Shown: piece after piece, positions 35,319 through 47,436 of the stretch
Position numbering within the stretch: position 1 is the first letter of the stretch
Layout: each line of letters begins with the position of its first letter
From: Cyrtodaria siliqua
Lineage: Eukaryota; Mollusca; Bivalvia; Adapedonta; Hiatellidae
Direction: 5' to 3'
Assembly (NCBI GenBank): GCA_037043455.1
Contig: JAWPHD010002624.1
Span: 1 to 64,000 of the forward strand
DNA: 64,000 nucleotides
Program-made: the position numbers and the translations under genes
Notes under the pieces: generated by a model
What the model saw: the letters and a program-made list of their open reading frames with translations, nothing else
Databases searched by the model: none
Told to the model about the DNA's origin: nothing

Positions 35319-35369
35319 AGAGGTTTTATGGTCTGAAATCGTAAAAAGTAATTTCAGACCGTAAATCTC
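35319..35369. repeat. Small hairpin, ~19-bp arms
   Basis: 'ggtctgaaat' pairs with 'atttcagacc', with longer imperfect outer pairing. May belong to a larger element extending to 35540. Confidence 0.7.
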
Positions 35370-36485
35370 AATTCTAATATTTTTCCATTTAAATACCAGG
35401 AACGATATAAGGTAAAATTATACATAAACCTTTTTTTCTCTGAAAATTTAAATTCATCGGTAACGGCGTTTTGTTGACGTCATCAAATGACGTCGCTTAT
35501 TACAACGTTATGTGTGACGTCACGTACCTGTCAGCCCGTAAATCGTGCGTTTTACAGTCGCAAATATGAGGCGATGGAGTAACGAGTAACATTATAGTTG
35601 CATTATAATTATTTATTATATACTTAACGTGTATGTTTTGTCAAATTGCATGATTTTGTTTTTAGAATTACATCAATGAATTAACAATGCCACCGTCGAA
35701 GACAGCTAGAGTAATTTGATCTCACCCTATATATTAATTGTTTTTCAGTTGTAATATAAAGTTTGCATTTTAATTCTGCAATATGGCTGATATATTAGTT
35801 ATTTTTGAAAGACAGACTTAACTAAACATGTTCCATCCCTAATATATATTAAGGTTATCGGCCCAATATTTAGTTTTTAGGTCACTGACACCTTGGTAAA
35901 ATAATAAAATATTCAAAAAAATAATCACATAATGTCACACTATTGTTTTTAGACAGTAACGTCAGTATGATTCGTCTATCGTTTTAATGCCTTTCTGCAT
36001 CATCGTATACGTTCTATCACGATTTTCAAGCAATGCCAGCAATGCAAATGCCAGCAATGTAATTGATGGGTCACGTTTTCCCTCTGATCGATACATATTA
36101 GGCTAGAAAGACCAATTACAATATACGGACACATTATTTCCTAAGAGTTAATTCTAAATTAGGTTGAAGTCCATTAATTGCATTTATATGCACCATACTT
36201 TTATAATCTGGTAAAAACCAATAGTTAATGCTTCATTTTAATAAACTATTTTGTGATTTTTTCGACAAATTTATGTCTTTTTATCATACATATGCCATTT
36301 GCTGACCATTGAACATTGTTTGACCATTTTTGTTATACATCAGGTCACTTCCTGAATGGAAACAGGTTCATGATTTTTTCTCAAAAAGGCTGCAACATAT
36401 AAACGGTTAGGTTACAATGTATCACACCTGTCTAGCCATACAGTGGAAGGATGTATATTTGAACAAAGAAAAAAGGAACATTATT
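35370..36485. other. Stretch without a gene; CRE-like palindromes
   Basis: TGACGTCA at 35475-35482 and 35515-35522 and the near match TGACGTCG at 35488-35495. Otherwise AT-rich and unremarkable. Confidence 0.5.
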
Positions 36486-36627
36486 AGTTATTAGGATTCT
36501 TGGCAGGGGACATGGGCTCACATTCCCTGCCTGGAAATTATATTCACCCGAGCTGTTAGGCGAGGGGGAATGTACATTCCAGGCAGAGAATGTGAGCCCA
36601 TGTTCCCTGTCAAGAATCCTAATAACG
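36486..36627. mobile_element. Fold-back MITE, ~50-bp arms
   Basis: Arms 36486-36535 and 36576-36627 ('ttattaggattcttggcagg' with its complement near 36606-36625). Apex CGAGCTGTTAGGCGAG at 36549-36564; its complement CTCGCCTAACAGCTCG matches the CTCG-type apex of the other fold-backs. Confidence 0.9.
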
Positions 36628-37714
36628 AATTTATCATACTTCAAAGTTGTTACCATTTATTTAAAAAAACACAGCTAAAAACACGTTTTCATTTTTATTG
36701 CGCCAATTTCCCCGTAACGTGCCTTTAACAAGACGTGTTTATTTGTTGACGTCATCGCTCTAATGTTGTTTTATTTGGCGGATTTTTTCATATCATAAAA
36801 TAGACGTATTTCATCACTATGTTAATGTTTTATTTATCTTTAAAATTGCAAAAAAATATATACTTACGATTATTTCAGACCTTTACACACAATGGAAAGC
36901 GCAGAAAAGCAATAGAAAGGAAACAATCGGCGGTTTCCAAAACGAATCGGCAACGTTATCGTCGCCTTTTTGTTTTTGTGTATTGCAGGTATGGGGTACC
37001 TACGGGGAAATTGTCCTATGTTCACGTCGCGAGACGTAGACATGGGCTCATGTCTAGGGCCCATTAAAATCCCGAGAATTTTCTTTGCAATATGACAATG
37101 TTGCATATATTTGTTGACGACTGTTGTGGATGGTTCCGACATTCAAGCTTTAGCTTTGCTAAAAGTCAACTTCCCACGAACATTGACTATCCACCATTGT
37201 ATTCTAGAGTTGTTTGTTGGACTACATATGCTTTTCGTACAGGTTTAGTTATAGTTTGTATTTTTTATTAGGATGTAACACTACTTCCTGAGCAACACTA
37301 ATGTTTGTCATGTTCTCGTCGCTTTATGATAACTGCGTTTCTAAACTGTAATTGTACGTGCGTGTGCTCACTGTTTTCTGAGCGTGTGCTCACTGTTTTC
37401 TGAGCATACCTCGAAGTAAGAATGTACTGATTAATTTGTATCTGATTGTCTTGTGTTGGCTTCGTTTTGAACGCTACTCGTGCTAGTTGTTTGATAATTG
37501 CTTTCTTTACGCCACTCGCGACATATGTTTGCTTACGCATTTTTGAACAACCTAAGACTGGTACTTTTCTTAGTGTCTTTTGAATGATTTCAGTTCGTAA
37601 TATTATGTTCTCATCGACATCGAGAGCATTCTTCGTTTTCCTAAAAATTATGCATCTGTGGCTAATAATGTGCCAATAATGTCTCTAGTCGTTAATGTGT
37701 TTATTTGCTTTCTG
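36628..37714. other. Stretch without a gene
   Basis: Contains TGACGTCA (36747-36754) and a 22-bp direct duplication (GTGTGCTCACTGTTTTCTGA, about 37361-37404). Frames at 36819-37142 and 37298-37540 have no recognisable features. Confidence 0.4.
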
Positions 37715-37850
37715 AATCAGCCACAAACACACAGAGAAAAAAATAAAAACTATAAAGATGAATAAAAGGGACAGTGTAAATAAAGATATCTCCACCAATA
37801 ACAAGGCAGCATTAATAGGCAATATAAATAAAACACACAAAGTTTGCTCA
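37715..37850 (-). mobile_element. PLE 3' UTR fragment (family A) with internal deletion
   Basis: 3' terminus and the 'gggacagtgtaaataaagat' part are present, but the central ACCGCC region is missing. Confidence 0.75.
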
Positions 37851-38212
37851 TACTGGCTTTCTTAACACTTCTCTAAAACTCATCGGCTATATTGCACCTC
37901 GCACAAAATCCTAGGAATTTCATTGGATTAGAGCGGTCTATTATTCTATAGTGGGTCAGTAGATTTCATAGAGGGTCACTGAAACAATATGAACTACAAA
38001 TCCGATTCAGAGTTTAAATTATTTGCAGATAGTTATTTAAGGCATTAGTAACACACATAGTAAGTAAATTAATAATGTTTTTAAACTGTATAGCGGTGGT
38101 GACGTCAACGTTATGACGTCAAACTGTGCAAACGTCTCAATGACGTTGACGCTCCTGTAAAATGGGTTAAATATCGGTTTTTACCTTAAAAAAGGTGCTC
38201 GATGCAATAAAT

Positions 38213-38355
38213 CAGTTATTGGGTTTGTTACTGACCCACTACAGAAATATGTGGGGTCAGTCAGATATAGGGGGACTCGGCTATAGCCTCGCACCCTATA
38301 AATCTTATTGACCCCACATATTTCTGTAGGGGGTCAGTAACAAACACAATAACTA
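38213..38355. mobile_element. Fold-back MITE, ~61-bp arms
   Basis: Arms 38213-38273 and 38293-38355 ('ttactgacccactacagaaa' and its complement). Apex CTCGGCTATAGCCTCG at 38276-38291, differing at one base from the apex at 23080-23095 although the arms are unrelated. Confidence 0.92.
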
Positions 38356-38916
38356 ATAATAAATTGCCTTCTGAATGAAGTAGGTCATTGTGAATAGATT
38401 TCCGAACGCCCCTCATGTAAACATCCTTTATTATATTTTTTATATTACAGAAGATATTTAATAGTCTGTATTATAAATATGTCATGTTTTCTAAAAAACA
38501 AACAAACAATTATTACATTTGTAATTTGTTTTTCTGCAATATATAGCGCAAACAATTTATAGCATACTGTAATAAACTGTTAAATAATTAATACAAAACG
38601 CAATTATTTTTTATAACTGTACGAAGTATTAAAATGGTATGAAATCGATATCTTTTAAACGATTTTGATACGCTAATATAGTGTTTGTGGTGAGTTTTCA
38701 ATTTAAATAGTGCTTATATACATTTATTATATACTTTCCAGTGAAATAGTGGATTTTATGATTAAAATAAAACGTAATGTTTTTCACCCAAAATGACGTC
38801 ATGAAGCTGTTGACGTTGTTTACGTCATTGTTTTGGCGTATTAGATGTTTTCTACATACATTTCCAGGTTGTGAGTATATAATAAAGAGAATATTTGTTG
38901 CTTCGTTGTGAATATA
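38356..38916. other. Stretch without a gene
   Basis: AT-rich, with TGACGTCA at 38794-38801. Confidence 0.4.
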
Positions 38917-39020
38917 GGATTTATTTTCATCGAGAAGTGAGAAAACTGATATTTTCACGAATGCTTTAGCACAAGTGAAAATATTTGAGTTTTCTCACAC
39001 TCAAAACAAATAAATATCCT
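38917..39020. mobile_element. Fold-back MITE, ~42-bp arms
   Basis: 'aggatttattttcatcgaga' with its complement 'aaataaatatcct' region, and 'gatattttcac' with 'gtgaaaatat'. The 16-nt loop GAATGCTTTAGCACAA looks like a decayed form of the CTCG-type apex. Confidence 0.85.
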
Positions 39021-39214
39021 CTATGTATGTCATACCTCTTTGAAACAGGCATTTGATTAGTATGTGATTATTAAAAATACTGTACTTTTCAGAATCTCTA
39101 GAGAAATATAAAAACAATTCACATTCATAAGCTGTTTTTAATGTAAAATTCTGCTCCATCAAAAATATTTCAATAACAAATGCTTAAAATATGTTGGATA
39201 AACCTAAATTAAAA

Positions 39215-39600
39215 TTAGATATAAAATTCGAACAGGAAATATAGCATTCAACGACCAAACTCAACGAAAAACATGCATAGAAACAAAGAATAGCTACAAA
39301 GATGAATGAAAGGCAAGATATCACAAACATAAAAGGGTTGGCAATACGGCTACCGCACTGGGACGGGTGGCAAAAAAAAAGGCCGCTAGGCAGTTAAACA
39401 AGGTTCTAGGTTGCACCAAACCACACTTTTACCTTATTGTCATCCATATAAAACGGGAAAGTGTAACTAAAAAAATCCTGCTAGGTAATATTCTCTAACA
39501 AACAAGGCAGCATTAATAGGCAATATCAGTATAACATTTAGATGATCATGTATATTTGAATATAAAAAACAAGAAGATACTCTGAACCTTTTTATGATAA
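39215..39600 (-). mobile_element. PLE 3' UTR copy (family A)
   Basis: Reverse-oriented with 'ggctaccgcactgggacgg' and a poly-A stretch in place of 'aaaaaggcc'. Diverged. Confidence 0.85.
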
Positions 39601-40499
39601 CATATTAAAGCTAACTTATTTCAGATGTTCTTTTATTATTCTGTCCTAGCAACTAGAAGTTTACATGGGAAAAAAATACCAACAATTATTGTGCCTTGTT
39701 AACTGTGTTTGAACTTCCCTCACAATAGTTTAATAACCGACTCACGCGATAGTTACCTGCTATTTTCCCCATAAACGTCCCCCATTATATATACGAACTC
39801 ATTCCTTTAAGAATGTTTCTAAATTTACTTATTTATTCACTACAGTTTTAACGCACTAGTTATGCTTAAAGGCAATTACAAATTGACAACAAACAAAACA
39901 GAAGTTATTTATTTTAGCAAATACATTTCAGAAGCAAGGTTTTACGCAAGCGTAACATAGCTGCCGAAGAAAATATCATTATATCTGGGTAGGAACTTGA
40001 AACACAATTTAAATAATAATAGATCAAGTCACGGGGGTTTCAACAATATTGAGGAAACAAGTTGTCATGGAGACATACATGGGTTTTCAAGTTCACTCGC
40101 GAACGTCTTTTCTTAGCAGACACATTCCCCGTTTTTACCATCAGTTCTTCTTACAAACATTTTATATTCAAGACATACCTTGTTATGTCTTAATTATTCA
40201 CCTTTGTAATGCGACGTGCTAGAAGTACACATCAGTAGAGAAATATGCCCCGCTGTGTTGACTAAAGTCGTTTTATGCTCGACGTGTTTTTTAGATTTGT
40301 CCTAATAGTTTCTAAAGATTTCAGGACAAAAAAAATAGTTTTAGCGTCTTGGACAATTGTTCACATGCAAGAGATGCGTGTGCATTGGCATTACAACTCC
40401 AATCAACTGTTCATTTCTACCGTTGCAATATTGCGTTACAAAAGTGAAAGACTCTAAGAAACTATTAATTGCTACCTTACCATGCGCAATTATGAAAAC
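39601..40499. other. Stretch without a gene
   Basis: Nothing recognised. Confidence 0.4.
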
Positions 40500-40790
40500 C
40501 CTGACAGAGACGAATACAAAGCAAGGCATGTGACATCACAAACACAAACGTGTTGACACTATGAATATCGCCTTGGAACGGTCAGTGTCAAAAAGCCGCT
40601 GGGGGATTTAAACGAGGTTCATGGGTGCATCAAACCCTCACTCTTACCCTATTTTCATCCCAATAAAACGAGGCAATTAAAGAAATCTCAATATCCTGTA
40701 ACAAGAGGCAGCATTAACAGGCAATATAAATATTAAACACAGATGCTCATGTATATATGAATATAATAAAGCATAGAAAGCAAAGATAGT
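40500..40790 (-). mobile_element. PLE 3' UTR copy (family A)
   Basis: Reverse-oriented, 'atcgccttggaacggtcagtg' region followed by 'ggcagcattaacaggcaata'. The 3' terminus is missing. Confidence 0.8.
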
Positions 40791-41024
40791 TATCGCTGCT
40801 ATATGAACACCCCTCATGATAATAATGTAATTATTGCTTATTCCATGTCAAATATAAGCCGCAGTTTTACAAACAACCTTGTAGTCTTTGCAATTATGGA
40901 GACAGACAGTTTCCATTAACCCCGTCTCTCTCGTCTTGATTCTTTTATTATATTTAGCATCGACTCTAAACTGACTGGAGATCTGTATCTGATACTAAGG
41001 AAGCCTTTGGCAAATTGTAAGAAA

Positions 41025-41358
41025 TATAAAAAGATCGGACAGGGAAAGTAGCATTCAAGGAGGACAGTCAACCACAAAACACAGAAACAAACACGCAAAC
41101 ACACAAACAAGAAGGCAAAAGCAATAATAAATACAAACGACATCACAAACACAAAAGGGTTGACAATAGGGCTACCGCCTTGGAATGGTCAGTGGCAAAG
41201 TAGGCCACTGGGGTTTTAAACCGGTTCTAGGGTGCACCAAACCTCACAATTACCCTACTGTCATCCCATTAAAACAGGACAGTGTAAATAAAGAAATCCC
41301 CACCATGATCTAATCTCTAACCAACAAGGCAGCATCAATAGGCAATATAAGTAAAACA
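41025..41358 (-). mobile_element. 3' UTR of the 41-43 kb PLE copy
   Basis: Same orientation as the RT region at 41359-43201 and directly joined to it. Relative to complete copies, the C-terminal tail and first part of the UTR are missing, so this is one element with an internal deletion. Confidence 0.8.
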
Positions 41359-43201
41359 CAAGTGGGGATAATTAACAATGTCAAAATTAAAATCATCTCT
41401 CTTGTCATAGATTTTGCTAATTATTTCACCATTTTCAATCGAGAGATCTAAATCAAGAAAAGAAGCGTTATTATCAGATATATTGGCTTTGTTAAGCTGA
41501 AGTTCTTTAGGATAAATATAATTAACCATAGTTGGAAAGAAAGGGTTATCAATGTTCAATATGTCATCCAGATACCGAGAGGTGTCATTAAAGGCTTCAA
41601 TAACATCTGCCTGGGTATCTGGAGAAAGACTCAACATGAAACATCTTTCAGAGCAAAATAAAAACAAATCTGCGACAAGTGGTGCACATTCGTACCCATA
41701 GGGATACCAACAATTTGTCTATAAACGGTGTTCCATACCTGACGAAAATATTATCTAATAGGGAGATGAGTGCTTCACAAACTTCATAGCAAGTCCACAT
41801 AGTATAATTGTCTAAACTGCCGTTAGTAAATAACGCTTTAATATTATTACATTCCAAAAATGTAGTATTTTCTCTAGCGAATGTTTTTTGAATAAGAGAA
41901 ATTAGCTTGTCTTTAATAAGATGATGTGGTAAGGTTGTATATAGTGTAGAGAAATCATAAGTGCTTATTGATGAAACTTGACCTTTATTGAAAATTTTAT
42001 CAAGAACGTCTCCTGAATTTTTTATAGACCAAAATAAATTAATCCCAGAGTTTTCATAAGTTTTATCACAGTATAGTTTAACGTGATCTTTAACGGCAGT
42101 AAGACAAGAAGTTAAAAGTTTGGAGATGTTTGTTGTTGTGCAGGCACTAGAATTCGAAATAAAGCGAGCCGTAGACGGATTTTTATGTAATTTAGGAATC
42201 CAGTACATGGTAGGCAGTTTATTTGTTTTATGTACACCAGCCTTGAAAGTAATGCACCGAATGATATGTGTGGAAACAACATCATCCTCAGTAGAATTAA
42301 CTATAGTATACGAATTGGTGCTGCCGTGTTCCAGAGATAAAACATTGACGTAATGTAGGCGTCAAACAATAACTACATTATTAGCTGCTTTATCTGCACG
42401 AACTAAAACAAATTTATCGTGAAATTCCTGAATTCCCGATTTTAAATTACGAAAGGAAAACCTAGGTCTCGGAGGAAGTAAAGAGGGGTTAGCATTATAA
42501 AAGTTAATACGTGTATCTTTAATTTTAAGAATTGACTTTTTACAAGTTGAAAGCGAGTTTGGGTCCGCATCATCTCTACGACACCATTTAATACTAATGG
42601 AGTGGGCGATCTGGGCACGACAGGCATTAAAATCAATAGTTGAAGGTAAACTATATTTATTACCTTTCGAAAACAAATGCCGAATACGTTTATCAACAAT
42701 ATCAAAATTACCGGTGATGACATGACCTGCTGGAGCATAGCAAAATTTTGATGTGTTGCATTCACATTCCTTAGGAGTATTATGTACTATATCAAGGTCA
42801 GAAACTATTTTGTTATAGTTGAAAATAATATTTCTAATAGGCCTTTTATACTTATAACAAATTACCGGACTTTCGGAATTTTTGAAATATTTTGGGATAG
42901 AATCAACTGCATGAGTATCTCGAAAAATACTAGGCATGTCAATGAAATCAATACCTTTATTAATATATAGTAGTTTTAGAAAATGCCTGACGTGATCAGA
43001 CTCCTTGTCAATATGGGGTCGGAGAACATGTTGTGTGTAGCTTTGAACTATAGAAGCAGTGTTATACAAGGGATCCGTACGAATGAAAATTTTGTCGTCT
43101 TCCTCGTCGATCAACTTTAGTGAATAAATGGACAAAGAGGTAAGCCGCGAAAGCATACCGTGAAAGCATAGAGTGCTTTCCAGACTGTTTAATAATAGCA
43201 T
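41359..43201 (-). pseudogene. Penelope-like reverse transcriptase, nearly intact N-terminus and palm
   Basis: Best PLE copy. From Met at 43201: an N-terminal region with CECNTSKFCYAPAGHVITG (conserved Cys/His-rich block of PLEs), KFVLVRADKAANNVVIV (RT motif 1), YWIPKLHKNP (PLE hallmark), YDFSTLYTTLPH (motif A, catalytic Asp), VGIPMG (in a shifted frame) and SRYLDDILN (motif C, YLDD at 41563-41574), then thumb NYIYPKELQLNKANIS. Breaks: an in-frame TGA at 42362-42364, and 1-base deletions near 41731 and 41688 which together restore the frame. The ORF ends at 41359 by fusion to the UTR. No GIY-YIG motif is visible here or in the tail fragments. The upstream frame closes just before 43201, so the original start may lie further out. 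Confidence 0.85.
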
Positions 43202-43505
43202 GTAAATCAGCGACAGAAATAATTACACGCGATTTAGTAGTATTCGTCTATTTTATGGGAACAACTATCTATCTTGGTGATGCAGAAAGCAAAACGACCG
43301 AGATATTGATTCATATCATTATATATGTTGACAAACTTTAGATTTTCATTATTGTAAACGAACTGAGGAAAAAATGGCTAGGAACTTGAATATAAGCTGT
43401 AAAAGGCAAGAGTAAGACAGTGCAAAAGGTATTCACTGGCGTTCTGTTAACAATGTTTGTTTTATCATGTAACCTGACATTATTTAATTTAATTGAACGG
43501 TTTAA
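43202..43505. other. Possible PLE 5' region
   Basis: A different frame at 43100-43230 reads plausibly (SGKHSMLSRYAFAAYLFVH), which may be the original PLE N-terminus before a frameshift. Not certain. Confidence 0.3.
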
Positions 43506-43509
43506 CAAC

Positions 43510-43855
43510 ACATGGTTTGTTTTACTTATATTTCCTATTAATGCTGCCTTGTTGGTTAGATAATATTCATGGCGGTGATTTCTTTATTTACACTGTCCCG
43601 TTTTATTGGATGACAGTATTGTAAGTGTGGGATTTGGTACACCCTAGAACGTGATTTAAACTTTCAGCGTTTTTTTTTTGCCACTGACCGTTCCAAGGCG
43701 GTAGCCCTATTGTCAACCCTTTTTAGGTTTGTGACGTCATATGCTTTTATCCTTTATTGATATTGCCATTCATGTTTGTCTTTTTGCGTGTTTTTGGGTT
43801 TACTGTGTTCTGTAAAAGCTGTATTTTCTGTTCGACTTTTATAAGTATTTTTTTG
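43510..43855 (+). mobile_element. PLE 3' UTR copy (family A)
   Basis: From 'ttgttttacttatatttcct' to 'ctgttcgacttttataagta', head-to-head with the PLE at 41-43 kb. Confidence 0.85.
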
Positions 43856-43859
43856 GTAA

Positions 43860-44375
43860 CTTCGATCCGACCTACAGAGAGATCGAGGGGAAGGATCGTA
43901 GGAACTCGGGAGTAGTTTCATTCTGTTATACTCGGATATATTCCTATGATTCTTTAGCGTGCTTGGGGTATAGAACTCGTGATCGCCTGATTTACGTCCC
44001 GCTCCAGAGGATGAGGCTAAGGAACACGGGACTAAACATTGTCGACACTATTTTAAGTTGTTCGACTGAATACGAACATTCGTCTGGCTACCACATGAAC
44101 CCATATGCAATATTTCAAACGGCACTGTTGCACTGCCCCTAACAACTATCTATCTTGGTAGAAACAAAGAAAACTGTGATTGCAACTAAATGTTATCTAT
44201 TAGCACAGTATAAACACTTAATGTGAATTTAGTGCCAAGCAGTGGTAATGATCTTCTACACTAAAGGAAAACAGAAACGCAACGATATGGTTATAATCAC
44301 ATATCTTTACTTGTAATTAACAAACAAACACAATTTCTTTTCAGTACACAGTACACTTCTGATTGAAAGTTATTC
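43860..44375. other. Stretch without a gene
   Basis: No feature recognised. 'aacaactatctatcttggt' at about 44150 recurs near 43260, hinting at a further shared repeat. Confidence 0.4.
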
Positions 44376-44378
44376 ACT

Positions 44379-44690
44379 GTCCAGTATAACTGCTATTGCT
44401 ATGGTTCAGTAGTTATGAGATTGTCCAGTATAACTGCTATTGCTATGGTTCAGTAGTTATGAAATTGCCAAGTTGTTCACTGTCCAGTATAACTGCTATT
44501 GCTGTGGCTCAGTGGTTCAGTAGTTATGAAATTGCCAAGTTGGTCACTGTCCAATATAACTGCTATTGCTGTGGTTCAGTAGTTAAGAGATTGTCCAGTA
44601 TAACTCTATTGCTATGGTCCAGTAGTTAAGAGATTGTCCAGTATAACTGCTATTGCTATGGTTTAGTAGTTATGAGATTGCTATCTTTAA
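44379..44690. repeat. ~44-bp tandem repeat, about 6 copies
   Basis: Unit begins TGTCCAGTATAACTGCTATT and continues to 'cagtagttatgagat'. Some units carry an extra 'tgccaagttgttcac' segment. Confidence 0.92.
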
Positions 44691-44739
44691 AGCTGTAGAA
44701 TACATGTATAAATAAACACCTCTTGATATATGGTATACT

Positions 44740-45115
44740 TGTAAAAGTGGATATAAAAGTCGAACAGGAAATGCAGAATTCAAGGTCCACAGTCAACCAC
44801 AAACACGCACAGAAACAAACAAAAACTACAAAGATGAATAAAAGGAAAGATATGACATCACCAACATAAAAGGGTTGACAATAGTGCTACCGCCTTGGAA
44901 CGGTCAGTGGCAAAAAAGGACGCTGGGGGTTTAAACCAGGTTCACCAAAACCACTCTTAACCTATTGTCATTCCAATAAAACGGGACAGTGTAAATAAAG
45001 ATATCCCCGCCAGGTTATATTCTCTAACAAATAAGGCAGCATTAATAGGCAATATAAGTAAAACACATAAATGATCATGTATATGATGTACATGTATATA
45101 TAATATAAAAAAATC
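44740..45115 (-). mobile_element. PLE 3' UTR copy (family A)
   Basis: Well preserved, reverse-oriented, 3' terminus 'ataaaagtcgaacaggaaat' at about 44752. Central site 'ctaccgccttggaacggtca' is intact. Confidence 0.9.
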
Positions 45116-45169
45116 ATAGACTGCCTTGAATGTTTAATTTATGTCTCTTATTCAGCCATACTTGACACT

Positions 45170-46400
45170 CATACACAACTAGCGTAATGCAGCATTGACT
45201 GGATATTATATCGGTATTAGTATATTGTGCCCAACACAGCGCTCAGCAGATATTTGTATTATACAACTCTAGCATAATACAGCATTGAGTGGGCATTATA
45301 TAGCTGTTTGTGTATTGTGCCCAGCACAGCAATGAGCGGACATTTGTATTATACACATCTTACATAATACAGATGATTTGAGTGGGCATTACATAGCTGT
45401 ATGTGTATTGTGCCCAACACAGCATTGAGTGGACAGCTGTATTATACAAATCTAGCATAATACAGCATTGAATGAGCATTATATAGCTGTATATGTATTG
45501 TGCCCAACACAGCATTGAGTGGACAGCTGTATTATACAAATCTAGCATAATACAGCACTGAGGGGCATTATATAGCTGTATGTGTATACACAGCATTGAG
45601 TGGACATTTGTATTACACAAATCTAGCATAATAGAGCATTGAATGAGCATTATATAGCTATATGTGTATTTTGCACAACACAGCATTGAATGGACATATG
45701 TATTATTCAAATCTGACATAATACACCATTGAGTGGGCATTATATAGCTGTATGTGTATTGTGCCCAACACAGCATTGAGTGGACATTGTATTACACAAA
45801 TCTAGTATAATACAACACTGAGGGGCATTATATAGCTGTATGTGTATTGTGCCCAACACAGCATTGAGTGGACATTGTATTACACAAATTTACCATAATG
45901 CAGCAGTGAGTGGGCATAATATAGCTGCATTATATTGTGCCCAACACATCAGTATTGTGCGCAACACAGCATAGAGTGGACATTTGTTTTACACAAATAT
46001 AGCATACTACAGCATTGCGTGGGCATTATATAGCTGAATGTATAGTTTGCCCAACACAGCATTGAGTGGACATTTGTTTTACACCAACTAGAATAAAACA
46101 GCATTGAGTGGACGTTAGATAGCTCTATGTGTATTGTGGCAAACAAAGCACTGCGCGGACATTTGTATTATACAAATATAGCATAATACAGCATTGAGTG
46201 GGCATTATATAGCTGTATGTGTATTGTGCCCTACACAGAATTGAGTGGACAGCTTTATAATACGCAACTAGAATAATACAGCATTGAGTGGACGTTAGAT
46301 ATTGTGCCCAACACAGCATTGCGCGGACATTTGTATTACACGCAACTATAATAATACAGCATTGAACGGAAATTAGGTAGGTGTATATGTAATGTATTCA
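45170..46400. repeat. ~90-bp satellite array, about 13 copies
   Basis: Each unit consists of two half-units that both start CAGCATTGAGTGG: one about 43 bp ending 'tctagcataata', one about 47 bp ending 'attgtgcccaaca'. 'tgcccaacac' recurs at 45411 and 45501 (90 bp). Frames across it (for example 45360-45776) are repeat artefacts. Confidence 0.93.
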
Positions 46401-46482
46401 TCTAGTATACTACATAGATATTTGTCTTTGTTTTTCATAAGTAACATGATACAACTAATCGCGTGATATTTGCTGTTGAGGG

Positions 46483-46600
46483 CATGAACGGTAGCATTTT
46501 CCCTACCGTTCATGAACAGTCTCGATCAAACCGAGACTGCAATATATATTTTTTTATTTATCGTGTTCGGCGATTTCCATAATATGATATGTGAGGCTTT
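46483..46600 (-). repeat. Family C repeat with intact double hairpin
   Basis: Minus strand: first stem CAGTCTC/GAGACTG (46533-46539 with 46517-46523), spacer TTCAT, second stem GAACGGTAG/CTACCGTTC (46503-46511 with 46486-46494). Same layout as family B with compensated differences. Confidence 0.88.
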
Positions 46601-46930
46601 TGATTAGCTAAATATGAAATATAGTTAGTTTCTGATTGGATTAAATTACCTTAATCATAACAAGTCCGCATACAACATCAAACTATTATATTATCATCAT
46701 TAAAACATTCTCATTTAGGATATTTTGAAAGAAATATGCAAGTTTATTGATACAATAATTGTATTAAGAGGATATTTGCAAAAATATAAAATGTATATAA
46801 TGCCATTCTTTGGGTTCCAAGTTTCAGTGAACTGTTCGAGACCGAAACCATCAATTTGCTGGTCATTTTGGCATATATCTAAGTTCTTTTAGGTAGTTAG
46901 GTTGTTTCACCCAACGCGATTTAGTTTTTT
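46601..46930. other. Stretch without a gene
   Basis: Nothing recognised. Confidence 0.4.
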
Positions 46931-47090
46931 TTGTTTGTATGGTGTTTTATGTCATTTTCAACACATGCAAGGTTATATATGACGGTCGATTTTTTGTGGT
47001 AGAGGCAGACACCCACTTTTCCTGGGTAGAACCAGTACTGTACACCTCCCGCCATCCATAAGAATCGACACTTGCTCGCTTACAAGTCCA
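46931..47090 (-). mobile_element. SINE, 5'-truncated copy
   Basis: Body and 3' end of the SINE at 1585-1837, without the tRNA-like head. The A-rich/CAAA tail lies at 46922-46940. Confidence 0.85.
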
Positions 47091-47436
47091 ACGTGATTTA
47101 GGAAAATTGTGGTAGACCAACACGTTATAATATAGGCCTATGGAACATGTTATACAGGTATCTGATCTAAAATCAGTGCATCATTATCCTTATATACATT
47201 ATGTTGGTTTTACATCGTACCTTTCCATAAAAAAACCACAGACCTAATAACAAAGTATTATCAGGTATGTGTCTAAACTTATTGTAATATTTTCCTTTTT
47301 TTCGTATGCCTGTTATATAAGTGATCTTCATGTGTTACAAATACACATTAGTTATATATCACTTGATACAATGTGTTAACCATTCTGCCAATTTGTTAAC
47401 TGTGTTTCTCCAATTTGTAATTATCAAGTAGCATAC

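Noticed and set aside
41359..43201. LTR retrotransposon or DIRS interpretation of the RT
   Set aside because: No LTRs, integrase, tyrosine recombinase or RNase H motif. WIPKLHKNP and YLDD with the Cys/His N-terminal block fit Penelope-like elements better.
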